In this document: in pieces, positions 50,389 to 58,808 of the stretch
Layout of the letters: every line of letters begins with the position of its first letter
Position numbering within the stretch: the first letter of the stretch is position 1
Source of the DNA: Pelomonas lactea
GTDB lineage: Bacteria > Pseudomonadota > Gammaproteobacteria > Burkholderiales > Burkholderiaceae_C
Direction of reading: 5' to 3'
DNA length: 64,000 bases
NCBI RefSeq assembly: GCF_043555885.1
Contig: NZ_JBIGHX010000005.1
Coordinates: 124,001 to 188,000 of the forward strand
The notes under the pieces: model-generated
What the model was told of the DNA's origin: nothing
Database searches by the model: none
What the model saw: the letters and a program-made list of their open reading frames with translations, nothing else
Position numbers and translations under genes: made by a program

Positions 50389-51207
50389 ATGCCCGAGTTG
50401 CCCGAAGTCGAAGTCACGCGCCGCAGCTTTGCGAACGCCATCCAGGGAGCCCGGGTGACCGGCCTGCGCCTGGGGAAGCCGCTGCGCTGGCCCATTGGCG
50501 TGGACCCCGAAACGCTGCTGGGCAGCGAGGTGGGCGCCGTGCAAAGACGGGGTAAATATTTGTGGCTGCCGCTCGAGAACCGCGGCGGGCTGCTGATGCA
50601 CCTGGGCATGTCCGGTTCGCTGGCGTTTCTTGAAACCACGCCGGCGCCTGGCGCGCATGACCATTTCGACCTGCACACCGACCGCGGCCTGCTGCGCCTG
50701 ACGGACCCGCGCCGCTTCGGCGCGGTCGTCTGGGGCGCGGCGCTGGACGCCGACCCCGTGGCGACGCTGCTCGCCGGCCTGGGCCTGGAGCCGTTCGACG
50801 AGCGCTTCGACGGCCTGCACCTGCACGCGGCGCTGAGCGGCCGGCGCGTGGCAATCAAGCAGGCGCTGCTGGCGGGCGACATCGTCGTCGGCGCCGGCAA
50901 CATCTACGCCTGCGAGGCGTTGTTCATGGCCGGCATCGACCCCCGCCTGCCCGCCGGCAAGCTCAGCCGCCCGCGTGCCGACCGGCTGGCCGCTGCCGTG
51001 CGGCAGGTGCTGGGCCAGGCGCTGGAGGCGGGCGGCACGACGCTGCGCGACTTCCGCGACGCGCACGGCGTGGCCGGCAGCTTCCAGATGCAGGCGCAGG
51101 TCTACGGCCGCGAGGGCGAGCCTTGCCGGCGCTGCGGCACGGCCATCCGGCGCATCGTGCAGGGACAGCGCTCAACCTTTTTCTGCCCGTCATGCCAGAA
51201 GCGTTGA
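50389..51207 (+). CDS. mutM: Formamidopyrimidine-DNA glycosylase
   Basis: This 272-residue enzyme removes 8-oxoguanine from DNA. The catalytic N-terminus is PELPEVEVTRR (Pro1 and Glu2 after Met removal), the catalytic Lys is in QRRGKYLW near 58, and the C-terminal zinc finger is CRRCG...CPSC. ATG 50389 is fixed by this N-terminus. A TATGAT box at 50374-50379 ends 9 bases before the ATG. It overlaps mutY by 16 bases, joining the two GO-repair genes. Confidence 0.97.
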   Translation: MPELPEVEVTRRSFANAIQGARVTGLRLGKPLRWPIGVDPETLLGSEVGAVQRRGKYLWLPLENRGGLLMHLGMSGSLAFLETTPAPGAHDHFDLHTDRGLLRLTDPRRFGAVVWGAALDADPVATLLAGLGLEPFDERFDGLHLHAALSGRRVAIKQALLAGDIVVGAGNIYACEALFMAGIDPRLPAGKLSRPRADRLAAAVRQVLGQALEAGGTTLRDFRDAHGVAGSFQMQAQVYGREGEPCRRCGTAIRRIVQGQRSTFFCPSCQKR

Positions 51208-52208
51208 CCGAGGACTTCGGCCGGACCGTCGTCGCCTGGCAGAAGCGCCACGGCCGCCACACGCTGCCGTGGCAGAACACGCGTGACCCGTACCGCGTGT
51301 GGCTGTCCGAGGTCATGCTGCAGCAGACGCAGGTGGCGACGGTGCTGGGCTACTACGAGCGCTTCCTGGCGCGCTGGCCCCGGGTGACCGACCTGGCTGC
51401 CGCGACGCTGGACGAAGTGCTGGCGCAGTGGGCCGGCCTGGGCTACTACAGCCGTGCGCGCAACCTGCATGCCTGTGCCCGGGCCGTGGCCGTGCTGCAC
51501 GGCGGCCAGTTCCCGGCCACTGCTGCCGGGCTGCAGACGCTGCCCGGCATCGGCCGCTCGACCGCGGCGGCCATCGCGGCGTTCTGCTATGGGGAGCGCG
51601 TCGCCATCCTGGACGGCAACGTGAAGCGGGTGCTGTCGCGCGTGCTGGCCTTCGGCGGCGACCTCGCCAGCAGCGCCGCCGAGAAGAAGCTGTGGGACCA
51701 CGCCACCGCGCTGCTGCCCGAGCACGACGTGGACCGCTACACGCAGGGGCTGATGGACCTGGGCGCGACCGTCTGCGGTGCGCGCTCGCCCGACTGCCTG
51801 ATCTGCCCCGTGCAGCCGCTGTGCCGCGGGCAGCAGCAGGGCGACCCGACGCGCTACCCCGTCAAGACGAAGAAACTCAAGCGCGGCCGGCGCGAGAACT
51901 GGTGGCTGTGGGTGGAGAGGCAGGGCCAGGTCTTGCTGCAGCAGCGGCCCGCCACCGGCGTGTGGGCGGGGCTGTGGACGCTGCCCATGTTCGACGACGA
52001 GGCCGGTGCCCGCGCCGCGCTGGCAGGCGCGGAGCCCGAGACGCTGCCGCGCATCCAGCATGCGCTGACGCATTTCGACTGGGTGCTGCACACGCTGCGC
52101 GCCGAGGCTCCCGACGGCTTGGCGTCTGGCGGCACCTGGGTCGCACGCGACAGAATCGCGGAGTACGCGCTGCCGGCGCCGCTGAAGAAGCTGATCGAGG
52201 AAAGCTGA
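51192..52208 (+). CDS. mutY: Adenine DNA glycosylase
   Basis: This 338-residue enzyme removes adenine opposite 8-oxoguanine. N-terminal blocks are LPWQNTRDPYRVWLSEVMLQQTQVATV. The helix-hairpin-helix is LPGIGRSTAAAI and the catalytic Asp lies in VAILDGNVKRV. The [4Fe-4S] motif is C-x6-C-x2-C-x5-C (CGARSPDCLICPVQPLC). The C-terminal NUDIX-like domain recognises 8-oxoG. ATG 51192 lies inside the mutM end. Confidence 0.96.
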   Translation: MPEALTEDFGRTVVAWQKRHGRHTLPWQNTRDPYRVWLSEVMLQQTQVATVLGYYERFLARWPRVTDLAAATLDEVLAQWAGLGYYSRARNLHACARAVAVLHGGQFPATAAGLQTLPGIGRSTAAAIAAFCYGERVAILDGNVKRVLSRVLAFGGDLASSAAEKKLWDHATALLPEHDVDRYTQGLMDLGATVCGARSPDCLICPVQPLCRGQQQGDPTRYPVKTKKLKRGRRENWWLWVERQGQVLLQQRPATGVWAGLWTLPMFDDEAGARAALAGAEPETLPRIQHALTHFDWVLHTLRAEAPDGLASGGTWVARDRIAEYALPAPLKKLIEES

Positions 52209-52210
52209 CC

Positions 52211-52513
52211 ATGAGACCTGACATCAAGAGCGGCGTCGAGTACGCACTGATCGCGTTGCTGGTGGCCGCCGTGTGCCTGTGGCAGCTCATCAGCGGTGCC
52301 AACGAGCCCGATCCGCCGCCGGCCCGCATGGCGATGATGGGCCTGGGGATGCTGGTGGCCGGCGCCATGCACTGCGTCTTCATGATGCAGCTGGTCAAGC
52401 GCACCGGCAGGGCGTTCGCGCCGTGGTTCGTCGCCATCGTCATCTTCATGCCGGTGGGCACGGCGGTGTTGCTGGCCCTGCTGCTCAGCGAGTCCGATTC
52501 GCCACAAAGTTGA
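52211..52513 (+). CDS. Small membrane protein of unknown function
   Basis: This 100-residue protein has three hydrophobic segments at about 11-29, 41-61 and 70-93. The start ATG is two bases after the mutY stop, with GAGGAAAGC upstream, so it is likely co-transcribed with mutM-mutY. No motif is recognised. Confidence 0.75.
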   Translation: MRPDIKSGVEYALIALLVAAVCLWQLISGANEPDPPPARMAMMGLGMLVAGAMHCVFMMQLVKRTGRAFAPWFVAIVIFMPVGTAVLLALLLSESDSPQS

Positions 52514-52597
52514 CAGGCGGCGGACAGGGCGCTCTTTCCGCATTGCCTACCCTCCGCGAAAGGGGCAAAGTCTTCTGAACAACTACAGGAGACAGCC

Positions 52598-54355
52598 GTG
52601 GACGCCTTGAAGAACCTGCGTGTCGGAACCCGGCTGGGCCTGGCGTTCGCGATGCTGCTGGCGTTGCTGCTGGCGATGGCCGGCATCGGCGCGCTGCAGG
52701 CCAAGTCCATCAACTACTTCGCCGAGTACTACCCGCAGAACATACTGCCGTCGCTGCGTGTCATTCATCAGATCGACGGCGCACTGTCGGATGCGCGGCG
52801 GCTGGAGCAGCAGCACATCCTGACGGATGACGACAAGGAGAAGAAGTCGCTGTCGGCGCGCATCGCGAAGGCGCGCACCGACCTGCAGCAGCGGCTCAAG
52901 GACTACGAGCCCCTCGTCACCGACGACCAGGACCGCGCGCTGCTGGGCAAGGTGAGCGAAGGGCTGAAGGTCTACCTGGCCGCGCAGGACAAGGTGCTCA
53001 AGGCGTCGGACGATGGGGCTGCCGACCCCACCCAGGCCACCGCCGCGCGGGACCTCACCTTCGGCCCGGCCCGAGCCGCCTTCACGCCGGTACGCGACAC
53101 CATCAAGGAGTGGTGGGCCTACAACGAGAAGGTGGCGGCGGCCACCACCGAATCTGCCGAGGCGGCCTACGTCCGCGTGCTGTGGGTCTTCGCCATCGTC
53201 TCCGTCGTCGCGCTGCTGATCGGCGCGTTCGCGGCGCTGGTCATCACGCGGTCCATCACCGTGCCGGTGCAGCGCGCGTCCGAGGCCGTCAGGGCCGTCG
53301 CCGGCGGCGACCTGACCCTGCGTGTGCACAGCAGCGGCCGTGACGAGCTGGGCCAGCTGCTGTCCATGCTGGACGATATGACGCAGAACCTGGCCCGCAT
53401 GGTGTCCGGCGTGCGCCAGGGCTGCGAGCAGCTCAACGTCGCCGCCGCCGAGATCGCGCAGGGCAACGCCGACCTGTCGGCGCGCACCGAGAGCCAGGCC
53501 TCCAGCCTGGAACAGACGGCCGCATCCGTCGAGCAGATGGCCGCGCAGATCAAGGCCAATGCCGACAACGCGCGCCAGGCCGACCAGCTCGCCAACCGCG
53601 CGTCCGAGGTGGCGCAGCAGGGCGGCACGGCGGTGGGCGAGGTGGTGGACACGATGGACGGCATCTCGGCCGCCAGCCGCAAGATCGGCGACATCATCGG
53701 CACCATCGACGGCATCGCGTTCCAGACCAACATCCTCGCGCTGAACGCGGCCGTCGAGGCGGCGCGCGCCGGCGAGCAAGGCCGCGGCTTCGCGGTGGTG
53801 GCCGGCGAGGTGCGCCTGCTGGCCCAGCGCAGCGCCGAGGCGGCCAAGGAGATCAAGAGCCTCATCGGCGACAGCGTCACCAAGGTCGAGAGCGGCAGCG
53901 CGCAGGTGCTGACGGCGCGCGAGACGATAGGCCAGATGGTCAACGAGGTGCGCCGCGTGACCGACCTGGTCGGCGAGATCACCGTGTCCAGCCGCGAGCA
54001 GAGCGAGGGCGTGGGGCAGATCAACGCCGCCGTCAGCCAGCTGGACCAGGCCACCCAGCAGAACGCCGCGCTGGTGGAGCAGACGGCCGCCGCGGCCGAG
54101 AGCATGCGCACGCAGACAGGCCGGCTGGTCGAGGCGGTGGCGGCCTTCCGCGTCGATGCGGGCCACGTCGTCGCGACGCACGCCTCGCCCCGGCCGGCGC
54201 CACGCCCGGTGGCGTCGCCCAAGCCGGCCCCGCACAAGCCGGCCGTGAAGGCGGCGGCCAGGCCGGCGCCCCCGGCGCCGGCCGCCGCAGCGCCCGCCCC
54301 CAGGCCGGCCGCACCAGCCCCGGCGTCCAGCGAAGGCGACTGGGAGACCTTCTAG
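52598..54355 (+). CDS. Methyl-accepting chemotaxis protein
   Basis: This 585-residue receptor has membrane segment 1 at about 11-32, a periplasmic four-helix-bundle sensor to about 190, membrane segment 2 at about 192-214, then a HAMP domain and a signalling domain. Its hairpin tip is NILALNAAVEAARAGEQGRG. A Pro/Ala-rich linker leads to a terminal DWETF, matching the CheR/CheB docking pentapeptide, so this receptor can recruit its own adaptation enzymes. The start is GTG 52598 after ACAGGAGAC. Its TAG stop overlaps that of the converging oxidase gene (shared CTAG). Confidence 0.94.
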   Translation: MDALKNLRVGTRLGLAFAMLLALLLAMAGIGALQAKSINYFAEYYPQNILPSLRVIHQIDGALSDARRLEQQHILTDDDKEKKSLSARIAKARTDLQQRLKDYEPLVTDDQDRALLGKVSEGLKVYLAAQDKVLKASDDGAADPTQATAARDLTFGPARAAFTPVRDTIKEWWAYNEKVAAATTESAEAAYVRVLWVFAIVSVVALLIGAFAALVITRSITVPVQRASEAVRAVAGGDLTLRVHSSGRDELGQLLSMLDDMTQNLARMVSGVRQGCEQLNVAAAEIAQGNADLSARTESQASSLEQTAASVEQMAAQIKANADNARQADQLANRASEVAQQGGTAVGEVVDTMDGISAASRKIGDIIGTIDGIAFQTNILALNAAVEAARAGEQGRGFAVVAGEVRLLAQRSAEAAKEIKSLIGDSVTKVESGSAQVLTARETIGQMVNEVRRVTDLVGEITVSSREQSEGVGQINAAVSQLDQATQQNAALVEQTAAAAESMRTQTGRLVEAVAAFRVDAGHVVATHASPRPAPRPVASPKPAPHKPAVKAAARPAPPAPAAAAPAPRPAAPAPASSEGDWETF

Positions 54356-55479
54356 CCGAACAGCGCCGCGAGGCGCCGCACGGCGTCCTCCGAGTGCTCG
54401 CGGTCGGGCCGCAGGTCGGCGTTGCCGAAGTCGTGCTCGCCCATCGCGGCAACGAGCAGGCCGTCGCGGCGCGGCAGCGCGACGACGTTGTGGCCGCGGT
54501 AGATGACCGCGTAGTCCACCTCGGGCTGCGGGATGAGCCGGGCGGTCTGCCCGCGCACCGGCGTCAGGCTGGCGTCGCCCAGCAGCGTGCGGGCGCCGTC
54601 GCCGGTGCAGTTGGCGATGACCGCCTCCGGCAGCCGGGCCAGGTCGCGCGGCGTGCGGAACTCGCGCTGCACCAGCTCGCCGCCGTCACGTGCGAAGTCG
54701 TCCAGCAGCAGGCGTTGGTAGGCCGGGATGTTGAAGACCAGCTGCGTGAACCTGCGCGCCTGCGCCTGGTGGAACGGGTGCTCGCCCGGCTGCAAGGCCT
54801 TGCCCTGCGGGCGCAGGTCGGCCACGCGGGGGTAGAGGTCGGGGTAGTCGGGCTCGCCGACATGGCCGGGCAGCGGCGTGTCGAAGCCGTCGTCGGAGAC
54901 GACGAAGCCGTCGTGCCACTCGACCGGACCGGACGGCAGGCCCAGATAGCCCTGGTGCGCCTTGAACGACGCCCGTGCCATGGCCTCCCAGTCGGCGCAC
55001 CAGGCCGCGGTGGCGTGCTCGCTGGCGGCGATGCGCGACTCGGGCGTCCACAGCCCCGTGGCGGCCGACGAGTGCACGCGCGGCGGGCGCTCCCGGGCGT
55101 AGAGCCGCACCTTGAAGCCGGCCTGCTGCGCGGTGCGCGCGGTCGTCAGGCCGATGGCGCCGGCACCGATGACGGCGATGCGCGCGGCCGGCTTCGCGTG
55201 CGCCTGGATCAACGCCAGCGCGCGCTGCGCCGAGCCCCAGCTCAGCGACCAGCCGCTGCCGCCGTGGCCGTAGTGATGCACCACGGTCTTGCCGTGCAGC
55301 CGCTGTGCCTCGATGCGCGGCCCCTGGGCGCGGAACGGGCGGATGCCGACGGCGATGTCGATGATGCGGTCCGTGCTGACGCGCATGGCCGCTGGCGCGC
55401 GCGGCGCGGCGAAGTCCAGCGCTGCGGCGGGCAGGGCGCAGGCGGCGGAGCCCGCCGCGAGCAGTTCGCGCCGGCGCAT
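54352..55479 (-). CDS. Circularly permuted D-amino-acid oxidase-like FAD oxidoreductase, putatively exported
   Basis: The protein has 375 residues. After a Tat-like signal (MRRRELLAAGSAACALPAAA) come segments that in D-amino-acid oxidase lie at the C-terminus: DRIIDIAVGIRPFRAQ (38-52, with the substrate-binding Arg as Arg47) and VVHHYGHGGSGWSLSWGSA (66-84, the FAD motif HNYGHGGYG). Only then comes the usual N-terminal FAD site RIAVIGAGAIGLTTA (100-114) and SAATGLWTPESR. The protein ends just before where the first segment would normally stand (DFGNADLRPDREHSEDAVRRLAALFG). It therefore looks like a circular permutant. It follows the M56/PBP7 gene directly (TGATG). Confidence 0.85.
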   Translation of the reverse strand: MRRRELLAAGSAACALPAAALDFAAPRAPAAMRVSTDRIIDIAVGIRPFRAQGPRIEAQRLHGKTVVHHYGHGGSGWSLSWGSAQRALALIQAHAKPAARIAVIGAGAIGLTTARTAQQAGFKVRLYARERPPRVHSSAATGLWTPESRIAASEHATAAWCADWEAMARASFKAHQGYLGLPSGPVEWHDGFVVSDDGFDTPLPGHVGEPDYPDLYPRVADLRPQGKALQPGEHPFHQAQARRFTQLVFNIPAYQRLLLDDFARDGGELVQREFRTPRDLARLPEAVIANCTGDGARTLLGDASLTPVRGQTARLIPQPEVDYAVIYRGHNVVALPRRDGLLVAAMGEHDFGNADLRPDREHSEDAVRRLAALFG

Positions 55480-57218
55480 CACAACGCCTGCTTGGCCAGC
55501 GACTTGCGGATCAGCGCCGCGTCGCGCAGCCGCTGTGCCGAGCCGTCGGCGTCCAGCAGCACGACGGTGACGGGCCGCTTGCCGTTGAGGATGCGCATCG
55601 CCAGGCAGCGGCCCGCCTCCTCGGTGTAGCCGGTCTTGGAGACGCGGATGTCCCAGCCCTTGGCGCCCACCAGCCGGTTGGTGTTGCGGATCTCGCGCGG
55701 CCGGCCGTCCACCGGCACCTTGGCCTTCTTCACGCTCGTGATGCGCTCGATCTCGCCGTAACGCGCGGCGGCCGCGGTGATGGCGGCCATCTCGGTGGCC
55801 GTGGACGTGTTGGCCGGCGACAGCCCCGTGGGCTCGGCGATGGCCGTGCGGCTCAGGCCCAGCGCGCGGATCTTGGCCTGCACGGCCTTCACGAAACCGG
55901 CCTCGCCGCCGGGGAAGGTGCGCGCCAGCGCGGCGGCGGCGCGGTTCTCCGACTCCATCAGCGCCATCTCCAGCGCAGCCAGCCGCGTCATCTGCGTGCC
56001 GACGCGCACGCGCGACTTGCTGTGCTTGAGCGTGTCGACGTCGTCGTTGGTGATGCGCAGCTTCTCGTTGGGGTCCAGCTTGGCATCCAGCACCACCATG
56101 GCCGTCAGCAGCTTGGTCAGCGACGCGATGGGCACGACGGCATCGGCGTCGCGCGACATCAGCACCTTGCCCGTCGCGTCGTCGACGACGACGACATGCT
56201 TGGCGTTCACCGGCAGGCGCAGCTGCTGGGCGGGTGGCGGCGCGTCCTTGGCTGCGGCGGCAGCAGTGGCGGTGGCGGCGGGCGGCTCGGCCGTGTCGCG
56301 GCCCTTGGCCTGCACGACGAAGCTGGTCGCTGCGATCAGCAGCGCCGGCAGCGCCAGCTTCCAGCCGGTGGCCTGCGGGCGCGGCGCCAGCAGGCGCTCG
56401 ATGCGGCGCAGCAGGTCGCCGCCGTGCGCGGCCAGTGCGACGTTCGGCGTGTGGCCGGGCGGCAGCTCGCTGAGCGCGTGCAGCGCCAGCGCCATGCGGC
56501 GGCCGCCGTCGTGCTGGCCCAGCAGCTCGGCCGAGATCTCGTCGGCCACCAGCTCGCGTTCGGCGCGCAGGCGTGCCGACAGCCACCACACCACCGGGTG
56601 GAAGAACAGCAGCGCCTCCACCACGCTCTGCAGCAGGTTGGCGACGTAGTCCCAGCGCCGCACATGCGCCAGCTCGTGGGCCAGCAGCGCCTCCAGCAGG
56701 TCCACCGGCAGGCGGCTCAGCAGCGCGGCCGGCAGCAGCACGCAGGGCCGCAGAACGCCCAGCGCGACGGGGCCGGCCAGGTCGGGCAGCAGGCGCAGCG
56801 GCACCGGGCGGCGCAGGCCCAGGCGGCGGGCGAGGGCGTCCAGCCGCGCCTGCCAGTCGGCCGGGGCCGGCGTGCTGCGCCGGCGCGCGCGCGCCACCCA
56901 GGCCAGGCCCAGTGCCAGCCGCGCCAGCATCAGCCCGGTGCCCAGCGCCCAGGCGCCGACGAGGGCCGGCATCTGCTCGGCCAGCGGCGGCAGCTCGGTG
57001 CTGAACTCAACCTCGGCGGGCGCGAGGTCCAGGCATTGCCACAGCGGCAACCCCAGGCACAGGCCCAGCGCCACGGCGCAGACGGCGTAGCGCCAGCGCG
57101 CCGACGCGCCGCGCAGCAGCGCCAGCAGCAGCGCGGCCACGCCGCCCACCACGGCGCCCTGCCAGACGAAGTTCAACAGGGCCCAGCCCCAGGCATTCAT
57201 GACGATCTCCAGATTCAA
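55479..57218 (-). CDS. BlaR1-type M56 metalloprotease fused to D-Ala-D-Ala endopeptidase (PBP7/S11)
   Basis: The protein has 579 residues. Residues 1-305 form a BlaR1/M56 module: membrane segments at about 10-36, 43-60, 88-108 and 286-302, zinc site HELAH at 181-185 and ERELVADE at 220-227. After an Ala/Pro linker (305-332), residues 335-579 form a serine D-Ala-D-Ala peptidase of the S11 PBP7/PbpG type: SLTK at 366-369, SEN at 423-425, KTG at 528-530. All catalytic residues of both parts are present. Classical BlaR1 has a class D beta-lactamase-like sensor instead. It overlaps the BlaI-type gene by four bases. Confidence 0.9.
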   Translation of the reverse strand: MNLEIVMNAWGWALLNFVWQGAVVGGVAALLLALLRGASARWRYAVCAVALGLCLGLPLWQCLDLAPAEVEFSTELPPLAEQMPALVGAWALGTGLMLARLALGLAWVARARRRSTPAPADWQARLDALARRLGLRRPVPLRLLPDLAGPVALGVLRPCVLLPAALLSRLPVDLLEALLAHELAHVRRWDYVANLLQSVVEALLFFHPVVWWLSARLRAERELVADEISAELLGQHDGGRRMALALHALSELPPGHTPNVALAAHGGDLLRRIERLLAPRPQATGWKLALPALLIAATSFVVQAKGRDTAEPPAATATAAAAAKDAPPPAQQLRLPVNAKHVVVVDDATGKVLMSRDADAVVPIASLTKLLTAMVVLDAKLDPNEKLRITNDDVDTLKHSKSRVRVGTQMTRLAALEMALMESENRAAAALARTFPGGEAGFVKAVQAKIRALGLSRTAIAEPTGLSPANTSTATEMAAITAAAARYGEIERITSVKKAKVPVDGRPREIRNTNRLVGAKGWDIRVSKTGYTEEAGRCLAMRILNGKRPVTVVLLDADGSAQRLRDAALIRKSLAKQAL

Positions 57219-57604
57219 GGCTGGTCTCCGTTTTTTGCCAGCAGCTGGCGGATCTCCGCGCGCTCCTTGGCACTCACATGGTTCTTCAAGGCAGCCAGCA
57301 CCAGGGCCTTGCCCGAGCCGGCGAACGCCTTGGCGATGAAGTCCTTGACGAGCGACTGCTGCAGCTTGTCCTGCGCCTGCACGGGCGCGTAGCGCTGCGG
57401 GCGCTGGCTCTCGTCACGCGTCAGCAGGCCCTTGCCGTGCATGACCTGCAGCTGCCGCAGCACGGTGGCGTAGGTGGCGTCCGGGCGGTCGGGCAGCAGG
57501 GCTTCGTGAACGGCTTTCGCGTCGGCCGGGCCGAGGCGCCACAGCACCTGCAGCAGGTCGAGCTCGGCGGCGGTGGGCCGCGTGGAGGCGGGGTCGGTGT
57601 TCAT
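57215..57604 (-). CDS. BlaI/MecI-type transcriptional repressor
   Basis: This 129-residue Penicillinase_R family protein has the winged helix at about 12-75 (TAAELDLLQVLWRLGPADAKAVHEAL ... TYATVLRQLQVMHGKGLLTRD) and a C-terminal dimer region with the protease-sensitive stretch. In the known Bla system BlaR1 signalling leads to BlaI cleavage. Here its gene overlaps the M56 fusion gene, so the same logic probably applies. Repeated operator-like sites lie 16 bases upstream. Confidence 0.93.
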   Translation of the reverse strand: MNTDPASTRPTAAELDLLQVLWRLGPADAKAVHEALLPDRPDATYATVLRQLQVMHGKGLLTRDESQRPQRYAPVQAQDKLQQSLVKDFIAKAFAGSGKALVLAALKNHVSAKERAEIRQLLAKNGDQP

Positions 57605-57618
57605 GTGTTCAGCATAGA

Positions 57619-57642
57619 TGTTCTAGAACTAAATGTCTAGAA
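57619..57642. promoter_or_regulatory. Putative BlaI-type operator
   Basis: Two copies of TCTAGAAC (57621-57628 and 57635-57642) are spaced by 14 bases. The first forms the 10-bp palindrome GTTCTAGAAC (57619-57628). The site lies just upstream of the repressor start and could also affect the divergent galactanase gene 136 bases away. Confidence 0.65.
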
Positions 57643-57777
57643 CTTGTGTTCTGACTCGGAAAACCCTTATCCCAAACTGCGATACGCGCCGCTCAACAAG
57701 GAATATTTGCTGCAGCGCACTTCTCCCTAAGCTGCCCCGGCATCCGTTTCATAAAAGACAACCCGGAGACAAGACTG

Positions 57778-58788
57778 ATGATGACGACGAAGGCATGGAG
57801 CCTGCGCCGCTGGTGCGCGGGCGTGGTGATGGGCGCCGTTGGGGCGTTTGCGGCGGGGCCCGCGGCCGCGCTGGACAAGGGCGCGGACGTGAGCTGGGTC
57901 AGCCAGGAGGAATCGGCCGGCTACAGCTTCTACAGCGCGTCGGGCGCGAAGACCGACCCCTTCGTGCTGCTGAAGAACGCAGGCGTCAACACCGTCCGGC
58001 TGCGCGTCTGGGTCAACCCCAGCGGCGGCTGGTGCAACGGTGCCGACACGCTCTACAAGGCCAAGCGCGCCGTGGCGCAGGGCCAGAAGATCATGCTGAC
58101 CTTCCACTACAGCGACTCGTGGGCCGACCCCGGCCAGCAGAACAAGCCGGCGGCCTGGTCCAGCCACACGCTGGCGCAACTGCAGACCGACGTCTACTCG
58201 CACACCCAGGGCATCCTCAGCTACCTGAAGAGCAACGGCGTGACGGTCAGCTATGTGCAGGTGGGCAACGAGATCAACAGCGGCATGCTGTGGCCCGAGG
58301 GCAAGGCCTCGGGCAGCAGCTTCGCCAGCCTCGTCTCGCTGATCAACAGCGGCTACAACGCGACCAAGGCCGTGTTCCCCGGCGCCAAGGTCGTGCTGCA
58401 CCTGGCCAACGGCTACAACAACACCGTGTTCCGCTGGTTCTTCGACGGCATGAAGAACAACGGCGCCAAGTACGACGTGATCGGCATGTCGCACTACCCG
58501 ACGGCCAGCAACTGGGGCACGCTGAACGCGCAGCTGTCCACCAACATGGCCGACATGGTGTCTCGCTACGGCAAGCCGGTCATCGTCGCCGAGACGGGCA
58601 TGGACTGGCAGCAGGCCAGCGCCGCCAAGTCCATGCTGGCCGACGTGATGACGCGGCTGTCGGCGCTGGGGGCCAACGGCCTGGGCGTGCTGTGGTGGGA
58701 GCCGCTGGCCTATCCGGGCTGGCAGGGCTACACCTGGGGGGCCATCAACGGCTCGGGCTATCTGACCAGCGCCCTCGATCCGTTCTGA
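57778..58788 (+). CDS. Arabinogalactan endo-beta-1,4-galactanase (GH53)
   Basis: The protein has 336 residues. A Sec or Tat-like signal (MMTTKAWSLRRWCAGVVMG ... AAA-LD) precedes a GH53 (beta/alpha)8 domain starting KGADVSWVSQEE. The acid/base Glu is in VQVGNEINSGM and the nucleophile Glu in VIVAETGMDW. It cuts beta-1,4-galactan side chains of pectin outside the cell, fitting a plant- or soil-associated lifestyle. GGAG lies upstream of the ATG; a second ATG follows directly (57781). It shares its upstream region with the BlaI operon. Confidence 0.93.
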   Translation: MMTTKAWSLRRWCAGVVMGAVGAFAAGPAAALDKGADVSWVSQEESAGYSFYSASGAKTDPFVLLKNAGVNTVRLRVWVNPSGGWCNGADTLYKAKRAVAQGQKIMLTFHYSDSWADPGQQNKPAAWSSHTLAQLQTDVYSHTQGILSYLKSNGVTVSYVQVGNEINSGMLWPEGKASGSSFASLVSLINSGYNATKAVFPGAKVVLHLANGYNNTVFRWFFDGMKNNGAKYDVIGMSHYPTASNWGTLNAQLSTNMADMVSRYGKPVIVAETGMDWQQASAAKSMLADVMTRLSALGANGLGVLWWEPLAYPGWQGYTWGAINGSGYLTSALDPF

Positions 58789-58808
58789 CGTTCAGCCTGG
58801 GCGCGCCC

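Noticed and set aside
52509..52545. Sigma-70 promoter TTGACA before the chemotaxis receptor
   Set aside because: TTGACA is present at the end of the upstream gene, but the expected -10 position reads TCTTTC, and no flagellar sigma-28 motif was found.
54352..56589. 745-codon frame that would fuse the oxidase to upstream sequence
   Set aside because: The upstream part is an Arg/Ala-rich shadow of the M56/PBP7 gene. The oxidase has its own Tat-like start at 55479 next to the upstream stop.
55479..57218. Frameshift or sequencing error joining two genes in the M56-PBP7 protein
   Set aside because: The frame is continuous, the linker is a normal Ala/Pro-rich hinge, there is no start signal for a separate PBP7 gene and no signal peptide before residue 335.
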